Part shown: positions 23,324 through 32,713 of the stretch, piece after piece
How positions within the stretch are numbered: the stretch's first letter is position 1
Layout: each line of letters begins with the position of its first letter
Made by a program: the position numbers and the translations under genes
From: G963665495 sp963677785
GTDB taxonomy: Bacteria > Desulfobacterota > Desulfovibrionia > Desulfovibrionales > Desulfovibrionaceae
Assembly: GCA_963677785.2 (NCBI GenBank)
Contig: CAXXDH010000003.1
Location: forward strand, 186,001 to 250,000
DNA: 64,000 nucleotides
Direction: 5' to 3'
Notes under the pieces: generated by a model
What the model was told of the DNA's origin: nothing
Databases searched by the model: none
The model's input: the letters and a program-made list of their open reading frames with translations, nothing else

Positions 23324-25954
23324 TTACTCGTTGCGCAGCACGGGCCAGGCTTTAAGGCCCAGGACTTTGCCCACGCCGATCAGGCCGGTGGCCAGGGTGC
23401 AGAGGGTTCCGGCCAGGCAGACCAGTACGAGAGGCAGGGGCAGGAAGCGCCATTGTCCCATGGTGGCTTCGGTGATGAAGACGTAAGCGGCGGCGCATCC
23501 GAGCGCCGCGGAAAACAGGGCCGTGGCGAAACCGAGGATCAGGAATTCCAATGTCAGGCTGGAGATGATGTCCGCCCGGGTGGCGCCCAGAACCTTGAAG
23601 ACCACCGCGTCGTAGTAGCGGCTTTTGATATTGACCCGCAGGGTTTCAGAAAGCACCAGCAGGCCGATGACCAGCGTCAGCACGGCCGCGGCCTGCACGG
23701 CCAGCCCTATGTTCTCCGTGATCCGCGTCACTTCCGCCAGGATGTCCTGGACGTAGATGGCGGCCACATTGGGGAAACGGGCGGCTATCCGCCGCGCCAG
23801 GGGCTGGTCCGCGCCGCCCTGCGCGCCTTCCTTGGTGTAGGCGGTGGCTATGTAGCTATGCGGCGTACGCTCCACCACTCCCGGAGCGAAGATGATCGCG
23901 TGGTTCAGAGCTAAAGTCCGCCAGTCCACATCGCGCGTACAGGCGATACGGGCGGTGATCTCGCGTCCGAGCAGATTGACCGTGAGCGTGTCGCCCACGC
24001 CGATGCCGAAGCCGTCGGCCAGGCTCCGGGCCAGGCAGATCAGGGGATCGCCCTTGTAGCCGGACGGCCACCAGGTTCCGGCGCTCAGCTTGACCTTGGC
24101 GGGCATGGCGTCCGCGTAGGTGATGCCCCGTTCGGAGCGCAGAGCCCACTGCGCGTCCGGCGAAACCTGGACCTGGTCCGCGGGCACGCCGTTTATCCGC
24201 ACGATCCGGCCGCGGACCGAGGGCACGTATTCCATACGCACCACTCCCGGCGTGGAAGTCACCGTGCCGCGGAATTCCTCGATACGCTTGGCGGGCACAT
24301 CCAGAAAGAAAAAGGCCGGGGCCTGCTGCGGAATATTCTGTCCGAGCATCTCGCGCATGTTGCCGTCGATGAGCACCACGGCTGCCAGGGCCGTTAGTCC
24401 GAGCCCCAGCGAATAAACCACGCCCTGCGTACGCGCGCCCGGACGGTGCAGGTTGGCGATGGCCTGCCGCAAACGCGGATTGCTCGCATGGGGCAGACGA
24501 GCCGCCACACGCTTGATGCCCCAGGAAAGCAGCGCAAAGACCAGAATCCCGGCCGCAACACCGGCGGCAAAGCCCAGCACCACGTCAACCCGCTCGTTGG
24601 TCAGCAGCGCGATGGCCAGGATTCCGGCAGCCACCAGTCCGGTAAGCAGATGCAGTTTCCAGGAACGCGGCCGGGGCAAGGGGTCGGCATAGCCTCGAAA
24701 AAGCCGGGCCGGGGTGATGGCGCACGCGCTGCTCAAGGGCCGCAGGGAGAACACCAGGGTGGTCAACAGTCCGTACCCTGTGGCCACGGCCAGGCTTTGC
24801 CAGGAAATGGCCCCCAGCAGGCCCGAGAAACCTCCACCGCCCACATGGGCGGACGCCAGACCGAGCCTGGACAGCAGCGTATCCCCCAGCGCGAAGGATA
24901 CGCCCAGCCCCAGCACACAGCCCGCAAGGCAGCCCAATGAAGCCAGAAACACTGTCTGCGCCAGGTACAGGCCCATAATGGTCCGGCGGGTGGCGCCCAG
25001 ACTCTTGAAAGTGGCGATGGTGCCGGTCTTGCCCTCCAGATAGCCCTGAACGCCGTTGGCCACGCCCACGCCGCCCACGAGCAGCGAAAGCAGCCCCACC
25101 AGGGTCAGGTACATGGCCAGATTGTCCAGAAACTCTTTGATCCGGCTTCCGGCTTCGGTGTAATCCCGTACGCGGATGCCTTTGGGATCAAAGCGTTCCC
25201 GCAGTTTCGCCTTGACCTGCTGCACCTCGGCCAGAGGCGCGTTGGCTCCCTTGCCGCTCAGACGCAGCTTGTAGACATGACGTACGACCGTGCCCGGCTG
25301 CAGCAGCCCGGTGGCGCGCAGCCCGTTCAGGGTCATCAAAACGCGCGGTCCGAAGCTGAAGCCCGCGGACGCGCGGTCCGGCTCGCGCCGCAGCTGGTCC
25401 GTGATGCGAAAATTCTGGTTCCCGATGCGTACCACGTCCCCCACCCGGACCTGCAAACGCGCCAGCAGCTGCGCGTCCCCGACTAATGCGGGCAGTCCCG
25501 CATCCGGAGCAAAGGCCTTGCGCAAATCCTGTCCGGAATCCAGCGCCACCCGCCCGAACAACGGATAGCCTTGATCCACGGCCTTGATCTCAATCAACGC
25601 CGGAGTTTCGGCGGGTAGCTCCCCTCCCGAACGCTCCACCGCCCTGGCCATGGTGCGCATGGCGGCGTATTCTGACACCGCGCCCAGGGAGTGCAAATAG
25701 GCCAGATCCTGCGGATCCAGTGGCAGATGCACGCGCCGGATGCTCAGGTCGCCGCCCTGGATGGTTTTGGCGTCCGCGCTGAGGCTGTTTTTGACAAAGG
25801 CATTGAGCTGGCCCACCGCGGCCACGGCGGCAACGCCCAGGGCCAGGCAGGTTAGAAACACATTGAAGCCCTTGAACGCGCCGCGCAGCTCGCGCCGGGC
25901 CAGGGACACGATCAAGCCCGCTCCTCCGCTCCGGGCCGAGCCTGCCGCACCCAT
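23324..25954 (-). CDS. FtsX-type ABC exporter permease (YbbP-like)
   Basis: 876 residues. The pattern is that of YbbP-type permeases: an N-terminal helix (about 30-50), a large periplasmic domain (50-260), then groups of helices with FtsX motifs (GLLSLLVGGVGVANG near 290; TIATFKSLGATRRTIMGLY), a second large periplasmic domain (about 510-730), and a last FtsX group (FKVLGATRADIISS). The partner ATPase is encoded one base upstream, ending just before this start. Proteins of this class are thought to move lipids or hydrophobic compounds out of the membrane. Divergent tesA next door, as in E. coli (ybbA-ybbP with tesA), supports the assignment. Confidence 0.88.
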   Translation of the reverse strand: MGAAGSARSGGAGLIVSLARRELRGAFKGFNVFLTCLALGVAAVAAVGQLNAFVKNSLSADAKTIQGGDLSIRRVHLPLDPQDLAYLHSLGAVSEYAAMRTMARAVERSGGELPAETPALIEIKAVDQGYPLFGRVALDSGQDLRKAFAPDAGLPALVGDAQLLARLQVRVGDVVRIGNQNFRITDQLRREPDRASAGFSFGPRVLMTLNGLRATGLLQPGTVVRHVYKLRLSGKGANAPLAEVQQVKAKLRERFDPKGIRVRDYTEAGSRIKEFLDNLAMYLTLVGLLSLLVGGVGVANGVQGYLEGKTGTIATFKSLGATRRTIMGLYLAQTVFLASLGCLAGCVLGLGVSFALGDTLLSRLGLASAHVGGGGFSGLLGAISWQSLAVATGYGLLTTLVFSLRPLSSACAITPARLFRGYADPLPRPRSWKLHLLTGLVAAGILAIALLTNERVDVVLGFAAGVAAGILVFALLSWGIKRVAARLPHASNPRLRQAIANLHRPGARTQGVVYSLGLGLTALAAVVLIDGNMREMLGQNIPQQAPAFFFLDVPAKRIEEFRGTVTSTPGVVRMEYVPSVRGRIVRINGVPADQVQVSPDAQWALRSERGITYADAMPAKVKLSAGTWWPSGYKGDPLICLARSLADGFGIGVGDTLTVNLLGREITARIACTRDVDWRTLALNHAIIFAPGVVERTPHSYIATAYTKEGAQGGADQPLARRIAARFPNVAAIYVQDILAEVTRITENIGLAVQAAAVLTLVIGLLVLSETLRVNIKSRYYDAVVFKVLGATRADIISSLTLEFLILGFATALFSAALGCAAAYVFITEATMGQWRFLPLPLVLVCLAGTLCTLATGLIGVGKVLGLKAWPVLRNE

Positions 25955-25955
25955 A

Positions 25956-26654
25956 TCAGCCGGCCTCCGGCGTCCGGCAGCAGACGCCGTCCCGCATGGC
26001 CACCTGGCGGCCGCAGCGCGCGGCCAGTCCGAGGTCGTGCGTGATCAGGACCAGCGTGCTGCCGTGGGATTCCTGCAGCGAAAAAAGCAAGTCAATGATC
26101 TGGCTGCCCGTATCGCCGTCCAGGTTGCCGGTGGGCTCGTCCGCCAGCAGAATCTGCGGCCCCGGAGTAAAGGCCCGGGCAATGGCCACGCGCTGCTGTT
26201 CACCGCCCGAAAGCTGGGCCGGGTAATGTCCGGTCCGGTCCGCCAGGCCTACGGATGCCAGGCCAGCGGCCGCCCGCTCCAACGCGTCCGGTTCGCCCGC
26301 CAGTTCCAGGGGCAGGGCCACGTTTTCCAACGCGCTCATGGCCGGGACCAGATGAAAGCCCTGAAACACAATGCCCACTCGTCCGCGCCGGAACCGGGCC
26401 AGCTGGTCTTCGCTCTTGCCCGCCAGGTCTTCCCCGGCCACGCGAACGCGCCCGGAAGTCGGTCGTTCGAGTCCGGCCATGAGCATCAGCAGCGTGGTTT
26501 TGCCCGACCCCGAGGGTCCGACAATGCTCACGGTTTCGCCGCTTTCCACGTGCAGGTCCACGCCACGCAGCACGTTGACCGGGCCGCTGCCCCCGGATAA
26601 GGTCAATTCAACCGCATCCAGCTCGATAACCGGTTTGGAAGGAGTTTCTGTCAT
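25956..26654 (-). CDS. ABC exporter ATP-binding protein (YbbA/LolD-like)
   Basis: 232 residues from the ATG at 26654 (AGGA upstream). All motifs are in place: Walker A GPSGSGKT, Q-loop FQGFHLVPAM, signature LSGGEQQRV, Walker B ILLADEPTGNLDG and the His of ITHDLGLA. The LADEPTGNLD form is typical of the MacB/LolD/YbbA group. Forms an exporter with the permease encoded next. Its ATG overlaps the ATG of the divergent esterase gene within the four bases CATG (26652-26655), so the two genes must initiate on opposite strands at the same place. Confidence 0.9.
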   Translation of the reverse strand: MTETPSKPVIELDAVELTLSGGSGPVNVLRGVDLHVESGETVSIVGPSGSGKTTLLMLMAGLERPTSGRVRVAGEDLAGKSEDQLARFRRGRVGIVFQGFHLVPAMSALENVALPLELAGEPDALERAAAGLASVGLADRTGHYPAQLSGGEQQRVAIARAFTPGPQILLADEPTGNLDGDTGSQIIDLLFSLQESHGSTLVLITHDLGLAARCGRQVAMRDGVCCRTPEAG

Positions 26655-27357
26655 GCGTACGTCCTGTAAAATCACCCGCCGCGCCAAAAACGCGTTCACT
26701 GGTTTGATGTGTTGCAGCCTGGTTCTTGCTTATTGCTTTTTTACGCTCATATCACAAGGAAATACCATGTCCGCCCATGCGCAAAACACCCCCGTCACCA
26801 TTCTGGCCTTTGGCGACAGCCTGACCGCTGGCTACGGCCTGGGGGCTTCAGACGCCTACCCCGCGCTTATGGAACAAGCCCTGCGCGACAAGGGGTTCGA
26901 TGTCAAGATCAGCAACGCCGGAGTGTCCGGCGAGACCACGGCGGACGGCCTGGCCCGCCTGGACTGGCTGCTGGAAGACCCGCCGGATATCGTGATACTC
27001 GAATTCGGCGCCAATGACGGCCTGCGCGGCCTGCCGCCCGAACAAGCCGAGCAAAATCTGGATGCCATGATCAAAGGCTTTCTGGACAAAGGCACGCGCG
27101 TTCTGCTCACGGGAATGTACGCGCCGCCCAATTTCGGTCCTGAGTACGCGGCAAAATTCAACGGCATGTACCAACGCCTGGCAGACAAATACCAGGTTAC
27201 GCTCTATCCGTTTTTTCTGGAAGGCATCTACGGCAACCCCGCGTACAACCAATACGACGGATTGCACCCCAACCCCAAAGGGACGCGGGAAATTACCGCC
27301 CGGCTGCTGCCCTGGGTGGAAAAACTCGTCCAGTCCGAGATTGAAAAGAAGCATTAG
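26653..27357 (+). CDS. tesA: TesA-like SGNH esterase / lysophospholipase, exported
   Basis: Serine esterase of the GDSL/SGNH type. Block I FGDSLTAGYG (catalytic Ser), block II NAGVSGET, block III FGANDGLRG and block V DGLHPNPKG with catalytic Asp and His are all present. Two starts are possible. ATG 26653 (GGAG eight bases upstream) gives 234 residues with an N-terminal signal peptide ending at AHA|QN. ATG 26767 has a stronger AAGGA but lacks the signal. E. coli TesA is periplasmic, so the longer form is chosen. TesA hydrolyses thioesters and lysophospholipids. The divergent neighbours encode a YbbAP-type exporter, the same synteny as in E. coli. Confidence 0.85.
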   Translation: MRTSCKITRRAKNAFTGLMCCSLVLAYCFFTLISQGNTMSAHAQNTPVTILAFGDSLTAGYGLGASDAYPALMEQALRDKGFDVKISNAGVSGETTADGLARLDWLLEDPPDIVILEFGANDGLRGLPPEQAEQNLDAMIKGFLDKGTRVLLTGMYAPPNFGPEYAAKFNGMYQRLADKYQVTLYPFFLEGIYGNPAYNQYDGLHPNPKGTREITARLLPWVEKLVQSEIEKKH

Positions 27358-27428
27358 CAAAAAGAAAAGATACGTCGGTATCTGTAAGCAATGAGAAATA
27401 TCTCGTTTTATCTTTTATTTCACCTGTC

Positions 27429-27460
27429 AAAAGTTTTGAGAGGTTCTTAAGGCGCCGGAG
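27429..27460. repeat. Intergenic hairpin repeat, copy A
   Basis: AAAAGTTTTGAGAGGTTCTT is followed by AAGGC-GCCGGAG-GCCTT and T-rich sequence. It shares its left part and its tail with copies at 32256, 36069 and 37018. Here it lies between the convergent tesA and TPR-methyltransferase genes and the tail may act as a terminator. Confidence 0.6.
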
Positions 27461-27485
27461 GCCTTTTCTTTCCACTCACTTCACC

Positions 27486-29375
27486 CTATTCCCCTGGCGT
27501 CAATACGGCCACCAGGCAGGGCACGGGTTTGAGGGATTCCTGGCGGGTGGAGCGTTGTTCCAGCGAGCGTACGTCGTAGCCCGTACGGGCGGCAAGCCCG
27601 CGGATGTAGTCCTGGGTATGGGCGTAGCGGTTGGCCTCGCCGAGCACGAAGCCGTCTCCGGGCCCTTCTTGCTCCTCCACGGTGAACACGAACGCGCCGT
27701 CCGTGCGCAAGCGCTTATGAACGGCCCTGAATACGGGCTCCAGCTCGCCGATGTAGACAAACACGTCCCCGGCCGCGGCAATGTCGTACTCCCGGCCGCA
27801 GCCTTCGAGATAGTCCGTGAGTTCGTTGACTTCCAGGTGGTCGTAGACGTCGCGTTCGCGCGCGTTGGCGATCATCTTGGGGGAAAGATCCACGCCGTCC
27901 AGCCGCCGGGCAAAGGGCCGCAGCGCAATGCCGCACAAGCCCGTGCCGCATCCCAGGTCCAGAATATCCAGCCCGGATGCGTGCTGGGAGCCTGCCGTTT
28001 CCGGACAATTTTCGAGCCACGGCTGCAGGGCCGTGAGCACCACCTCCGGTCCCTTGTATTCGAGCTTTTCCAGCAAATGGGCGTCAAAGGACCCGGCGTA
28101 ATTGTCGAACAACTGCCGGACGTGCGCACTGGGCGCCTTGTCCGGCACTTCGCGCATTCCAAGTCCGGCCAGGTACAGGGTCACGCCCAGTTTGTCCGCG
28201 GGCTCCAGTTCGAGCACGCGCGCGTACTGCTGCTTGGCCTCCTCAATACGTCCGGCCTGTTGCAGCACGTAGGCCAGGCGCAGCACGGAACGCCCGTTTT
28301 CCTCGCACTCCACGCCCTTGCGCGCGGCTTCTTCGGCCTTGACCAGGTCGCCGGTCTTCTCATAGGCGTTGGCCAGGTTGGTCCAGGCTTCCCAATACGC
28401 GGGGTCCAGGGCAATCGCCTGCTGGAAAAATCCGATGGAATTCTCATAGGCCTTGGAATCCTTGGCCAGGGTGCCCAGATTGTTCAGGGCCACCGTATGC
28501 GACGGATCGTATTCAAGGGCCCGTTCATAGCACGCGCCCGCCTCCTCGCCGTCGCCCAGCTGCTGGCGAATATAGCCGATACGGAACCAGGCGTCCGGGC
28601 CAGGCGACAGCTCCAGCGCGCGCCGGGCCAGGGTCTCTGCCTGCCGCAATTCCCCTCTCTTGGAAAACAGATCCGCCAGGCCCAGATGCGCGGCGGCCAG
28701 CTTCGGATCCAGCTCGATGGCCTTCTCGTATTGGGCCACGGCTTCGTCCCACTGGTCGAGTTCGCGCAGCACCCCGGCCAGGTTGTTGCGCGTGGGCGCA
28801 TGTCCGGGCTCGCGCTCCAGCACGCCTTCAAAACATTTCCTGGCGTTTTCAAACGATCCCAGGCTAACGCAGGCGTTGCCCAGGTTGTTCAGGGTCCCCA
28901 GGTCCTCTGGCATTTTCTCCAGCACCCGCTTGTAGGCCTTGACCGCTTCGCCATAGGCTTCGGTCAGGCAAAGCACGTCACCCAGCACCCGCCAGGCCGC
29001 CGTATACTCCGGGTCGATGCGTACCGCCCGGCGGTACTGCTCCACGGCCTGTTCCAATTCGCCGGATTTTTCGTGGGCCATGCCCAGATTGTAGCGCGCC
29101 ATGGCGTTGGCGGGCTCCAGCTCCACGGCACGGGCAATCAATTCCCTGGCCTGGGCCAGGTCGCCCAGCTGCATACGCAGCACACCCAACAGATGCGCGG
29201 CCTGCGCGTACGCGGGCGCGGCCAGCACAAGCCGGCGGTAGAGCGCCTCCGCTTCTGCCAGATTCCCGGCCTGATGTTGCTCCAAAGCCTGAGCAAAAAG
29301 CAGCTCCTGCTCCGGCGTGATTGTGGCCTTTTTCGCCTTTGCTTTCTTTTTCTTTTTCATGACGTGCCTTTGCAT
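27486..29375 (-). CDS. TPR-repeat protein with C-terminal SAM methyltransferase
   Basis: About 629 residues from ATG 29375 (GGGGG upstream); ATG 29360 is also possible. After a Lys-rich head come roughly eleven TPRs (about 15-400; repeated DPEYTAAWRVLGD- and DPSHTVALNNLGTL-like units). The last part (about 465-629) is a class I methyltransferase: motif I DLGCGTGLCG near 470, an acidic motif II (GVDLSPKM), and a VFTVEEQEG strand. The substrate is unknown; related TPR-methyltransferases are often called nodulation-related or trans-aconitate-like. Cytoplasmic, since no signal is present. Single gene. Confidence 0.82.
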   Translation of the reverse strand: MQRHVMKKKKKAKAKKATITPEQELLFAQALEQHQAGNLAEAEALYRRLVLAAPAYAQAAHLLGVLRMQLGDLAQARELIARAVELEPANAMARYNLGMAHEKSGELEQAVEQYRRAVRIDPEYTAAWRVLGDVLCLTEAYGEAVKAYKRVLEKMPEDLGTLNNLGNACVSLGSFENARKCFEGVLEREPGHAPTRNNLAGVLRELDQWDEAVAQYEKAIELDPKLAAAHLGLADLFSKRGELRQAETLARRALELSPGPDAWFRIGYIRQQLGDGEEAGACYERALEYDPSHTVALNNLGTLAKDSKAYENSIGFFQQAIALDPAYWEAWTNLANAYEKTGDLVKAEEAARKGVECEENGRSVLRLAYVLQQAGRIEEAKQQYARVLELEPADKLGVTLYLAGLGMREVPDKAPSAHVRQLFDNYAGSFDAHLLEKLEYKGPEVVLTALQPWLENCPETAGSQHASGLDILDLGCGTGLCGIALRPFARRLDGVDLSPKMIANARERDVYDHLEVNELTDYLEGCGREYDIAAAGDVFVYIGELEPVFRAVHKRLRTDGAFVFTVEEQEGPGDGFVLGEANRYAHTQDYIRGLAARTGYDVRSLEQRSTRQESLKPVPCLVAVLTPGE

Positions 29376-29493
29376 TTTTTTCCCCCTGTACCCAAAATCC
29401 CGGCCTGCGTCCATGTGTCCGCATAAAAACAATACGTCTTGCGCAAAGACAAACTATAACCTATATGGTAAAAATACGTCTCCTATAGCATTT

Positions 29494-29549
29494 AGGTAAA
29501 AATAATTTTACCTGCGCATATGTAACTATCTTTTAAGAAAAGATATAAT
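29494..29549 (+). promoter_or_regulatory. Palindrome and -10 box in front of the KAP NTPase gene
   Basis: AGGTAAAA-ATAA-TTTTACCT (29494-29513) is a perfect 8-bp inverted repeat. TATAAT follows at 29544-29549, only 11 bases before the ATG, and no Shine-Dalgarno lies between. The transcript would be nearly leaderless. The palindrome could be an operator. Confidence 0.5.
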
Positions 29550-29560
29550 ATACATGCACT

Positions 29561-32038
29561 ATGGCCAATTCCAAAATTGCCCAAAAGGACCCGGAAAAAT
29601 TACCGAAAGGAAAACCCTCCCCTTTCGTTAAGGATTCCCAATCACCGCAAGACAGAGGTCCGGCCCCCTCTTTCATCCCACCCGAGTTCTTTGCAAACAG
29701 CCTGAGGCCCCCTGTTGCGGTTGTCATCGGCGTAGCAGCGGGATTTATTCTGATTTGGGTCCATGTCACCTTTTTTGCTCCCCAAGAATATGAACCGCCA
29801 ATTCACCTCTTCGCGGCCCTTTTCTACTTCATCGGCTGCAGCCAGCGCTACAGATACGGGCTTAAGGTTCAGGGAAAAATTCCGGCACGAACATCCCGCA
29901 AGTCTTTTGCAGTCGCCGTAATTCTATCATTCATTTCCTACATGGGCGCATTTGTTGTTTCCGGGCTTTTGTATCTCTTGCTGCTTTACATGCTCAACAA
30001 GCTCCCCCTTACGTCTGCTAACCTTTTAGACAAGCTGTCTGATATTTCCAATTTCCTGATGGACAAACCCGCTTTTGCGAAACAGGTAGGCCAATCAACT
30101 TTTGCGCCAAAACCCATCATTCTCGAGCCACCTGGGGAGTCTCAAAACCCGCTCACCGATATTATTGCGATTGTGAAGTACGTTGCGTTTTATCTGGGAT
30201 ACTATTGTACCGGAGTCCTTAATGGCCTTGCTCTGGTAAAATTGCAGTCCAGACTAACTCCTCCGCCTCCTGAAGAAAGCCGCTGGTCCACATTTTACCG
30301 TGATACGCCGCTGGAACAACCCGGCGACGACCAGCTGTTGTTTGGAGGACTTGCCCAATCCCTACGCCGTTTCTTGGACAACAAGGATACAAAACCGCCG
30401 CTGGCCCTTGCCTTCAACGGCCCATGGGGAAGCGGCAAGTCCTCGCTTATGCGGTTGGTGATCGAGGAACTCAACACCACCGGCAGATTCCATTGCGTCT
30501 GGTTCAATGCCTGGCGCCACGGAAAGGAAGACTCCATTCTGGCGGCGCTGTTATTGGCTGTCAGCGAGCATGTATCCAACAAATTGGGACTACTGTTCAA
30601 TTTCCGGATCACCTACCTTCGGTTAAAGCAACTCAGCATATTCACCTGGTACTTGTACCTGTACTGGTTTGCCTTGGCAGTATGCATCACTATAGAAACC
30701 GAAGGCAGCTCCAACCAAATCTATCTCTCAACTGGCGCCTATCTCAGTTTCGTTCTGGCCCTTGCGAGCCGGCTGACGGATATCTGGAGCAAATCCAAAC
30801 CCTTTGCGCAAACCATAAAGCAACTCATGACTCCCAAAGACGTCTCTTCCCATCTTGCGTTCGCGTGCGAATTCGCCCAGGAATTTGATATGTTTCAAAA
30901 AGCTCTCGGGCACAAAAAGCTGCTGGTCGCCATTGATGATCTGGACCGCTGCCCGCCGGAAAAAGTGGTGCATACGCTCAAAGCCGTCAACCAGATTCTT
31001 ACGGGCGAACACGGCAACGCCAAAGCTTTTTTCCTCCTTGGCTATGACCAGGACTACGTCCTGCACAGCATCGGATGCCACTACAAAGACTGGCTTTCAA
31101 ACGGGGAGAATACTGCGGAATTCAGTCGGAAATATCTCAAAAAGATGGTCACGCTCGCTGTTTCCGTTCCCGAAGCCAACGCTGATGGCGTGGAAAACTT
31201 GACGAATAAACTGGGTTCGAAACCTGAATCGAAACAGCAAATCCGCAACTGGCTGCCGCGCATCTCATTTACGACACTGGCCCGAATACTCGTGGCTGCG
31301 GTCATGGCGGCAATCATCGTTTGGTTTTTCTTTCCGCCCGAATCTTTGCAGTTGAACTTCAATGACATTCCAGACCCTGAAAAACATCCTTTTACTTTTT
31401 CTGCCATAACTCTTTGGATTGTTACTGCAGCGATGCTCGCCCTGGCGTTTGCATCTGTCCCCCTTATGGTGAGACTCCTGCGAAAATGGAGTAAAAAAGT
31501 CGAAAGAGTAAAAGTCACTAAACAATACATGGACACAGAGAATCTTGTAACCAGCGTACGTAGCTGTAAGGCCGTACTTCCGGTGAATCCCCGGGATCTC
31601 ATTCGCGCCGTCAACGCCATGCGACTCAATTACAGGATTCAGGATCCTCAATCGTATCCCCATAATATGACGCCGTATCCCGGAACAGAGCTGTCCGAAT
31701 GGGAATCAGTAACGCTGAGCCTGCTTGCGTACAAATATCCGGATATTTTTTCCAGGACCATGCTGTCAGACGTGCTTATAAAACATTGCGGTCAACATTC
31801 ACAAAAAGCAACATCAAGCGATATTGCCCGGTACTATACGGAATACGCGGCCATTCAGGGAATTTCCGTTTCCGGACTGTTCCAAGACATCGAAGCTCTG
31901 GCAAACAGTGACGAAGGAAAACGTTATTCTATAAAACACTTGCTGCGCCAAGAAACCCTCGTACGCTTTCTCTCCGTGCATAAGTACGCGCTGCAAACAG
32001 CCCCCTGCCCAAAAAACTCCTGTGACTCCTCCAGATAG
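29561..32038 (+). CDS. KAP family P-loop NTPase, membrane-bound
   Basis: 825 residues. Two hydrophobic helices near 50-75 and a further pair near 110-150 and 210-235 precede the NTPase core: Walker A NGPWGSGKSS (near 285-295) and Walker B LLVAIDDLDRC (near 453). Another hydrophobic pair lies inside or after the core near 570-590 and 615-640. The KAP family typically carries membrane helices inserted in the P-loop domain; some members act in phage exclusion and others in membrane signalling complexes, and none can be chosen here. Base composition is lower in GC than the flanking genes, and the start has no ribosome site. It is a single gene, probably acquired. Confidence 0.85.
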   Translation: MANSKIAQKDPEKLPKGKPSPFVKDSQSPQDRGPAPSFIPPEFFANSLRPPVAVVIGVAAGFILIWVHVTFFAPQEYEPPIHLFAALFYFIGCSQRYRYGLKVQGKIPARTSRKSFAVAVILSFISYMGAFVVSGLLYLLLLYMLNKLPLTSANLLDKLSDISNFLMDKPAFAKQVGQSTFAPKPIILEPPGESQNPLTDIIAIVKYVAFYLGYYCTGVLNGLALVKLQSRLTPPPPEESRWSTFYRDTPLEQPGDDQLLFGGLAQSLRRFLDNKDTKPPLALAFNGPWGSGKSSLMRLVIEELNTTGRFHCVWFNAWRHGKEDSILAALLLAVSEHVSNKLGLLFNFRITYLRLKQLSIFTWYLYLYWFALAVCITIETEGSSNQIYLSTGAYLSFVLALASRLTDIWSKSKPFAQTIKQLMTPKDVSSHLAFACEFAQEFDMFQKALGHKKLLVAIDDLDRCPPEKVVHTLKAVNQILTGEHGNAKAFFLLGYDQDYVLHSIGCHYKDWLSNGENTAEFSRKYLKKMVTLAVSVPEANADGVENLTNKLGSKPESKQQIRNWLPRISFTTLARILVAAVMAAIIVWFFFPPESLQLNFNDIPDPEKHPFTFSAITLWIVTAAMLALAFASVPLMVRLLRKWSKKVERVKVTKQYMDTENLVTSVRSCKAVLPVNPRDLIRAVNAMRLNYRIQDPQSYPHNMTPYPGTELSEWESVTLSLLAYKYPDIFSRTMLSDVLIKHCGQHSQKATSSDIARYYTEYAAIQGISVSGLFQDIEALANSDEGKRYSIKHLLRQETLVRFLSVHKYALQTAPCPKNSCDSSR

Positions 32039-32255
32039 CGAACCACACACGATCTCACCATAATTCTTGCGTTTGCCAACAACGCACTTTACAATTTATT
32101 ATTACTGAAAGCACTTGCTCGCGGCTGCTCTCAATTCATCCAAAGCCAAGAATTGGGAGGGGCAAAAGCAAATTATCTTTAAAATGGTTCAGAGGAGCAG
32201 CCCTGAACTTGCAACCCAAATAATTCACTTTGCTCCAACAATTTGTTTTGCCAGC

Positions 32256-32316
32256 TAAAAATTTTTGGAGATTTCAAAGAACCTTTTTTTCAAAAAGGTT
32301 CTTTGGCTTCCGGAGG
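32256..32316. repeat. Intergenic hairpin repeat, copy D
   Basis: TAAAAATTTTTGGAGATTTC is followed by an 11-bp perfect hairpin (AGAACCTTTTT 32278-32288 with AAAAAGGTTCT 32292-32302) and TTGGCTTCCGGAGG. It lies just before the zinc-ribbon protein gene and its last bases supply that gene's Shine-Dalgarno. Confidence 0.6.
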
Positions 32317-32321
32317 ACACC

Positions 32322-32708
32322 ATGGTTCGTTGCGAAGTGTGCGGAAAGGAAGTCACAGAGGGCTGGATCTGCGGCATGCTGCCCTCCAACGAAAAATTCA
32401 AGCTCGGGCTGTGCCCGCAGCACGACACGCCGCGCAACCGGCAGCGGGTGGAGGCGCACTGGCAGCAATTGATGGAAGAGGAGATCGCCAAAACCACCGT
32501 TCGCCAAGAAGCCGAGGTCCAAGCGCCCGAAGCGTATACGGTGAAAATCTTTTTCGTGGACGGCGGGGTCAAGACTCTCGAATGCGCCAGCTACACCATC
32601 AACGACAACAAGGACCTGCTGGTGCTGAACCTGGAAGGCATGGCCGACTTTTACCCGCTGCAGCACATCCGCCATTTTGAAGTTGCCGGGTTAAGCATCA
32701 AGGAATAA
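32322..32708 (+). CDS. Zinc-ribbon protein upstream of dinB, unknown function
   Basis: 128 residues from the ATG at 32322 (CCGGAGGA upstream). The N-terminus has four cysteines and a His that could bind zinc: CEVCGKEV, WICGML and LCPQHD. The middle is charged and helical (VEAHWQQLMEEEIAK); the C-terminal half is a small beta-rich region (VKIFFVDGGVKTLECASY). No family name is certain. It begins 6 bases before dinB and probably shares its transcript, which suggests a link to DNA damage tolerance. The gene follows an intergenic repeat whose tail provides its ribosome site. Confidence 0.6.
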   Translation: MVRCEVCGKEVTEGWICGMLPSNEKFKLGLCPQHDTPRNRQRVEAHWQQLMEEEIAKTTVRQEAEVQAPEAYTVKIFFVDGGVKTLECASYTINDNKDLLVLNLEGMADFYPLQHIRHFEVAGLSIKE

Positions 32709-32713
32709 CGCGC

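Noticed and set aside
27555..29426. 623-codon plus-strand frame opposite the TPR-methyltransferase gene
   Set aside because: Mirror of TPR codon use on the other strand; no start signal or motif.
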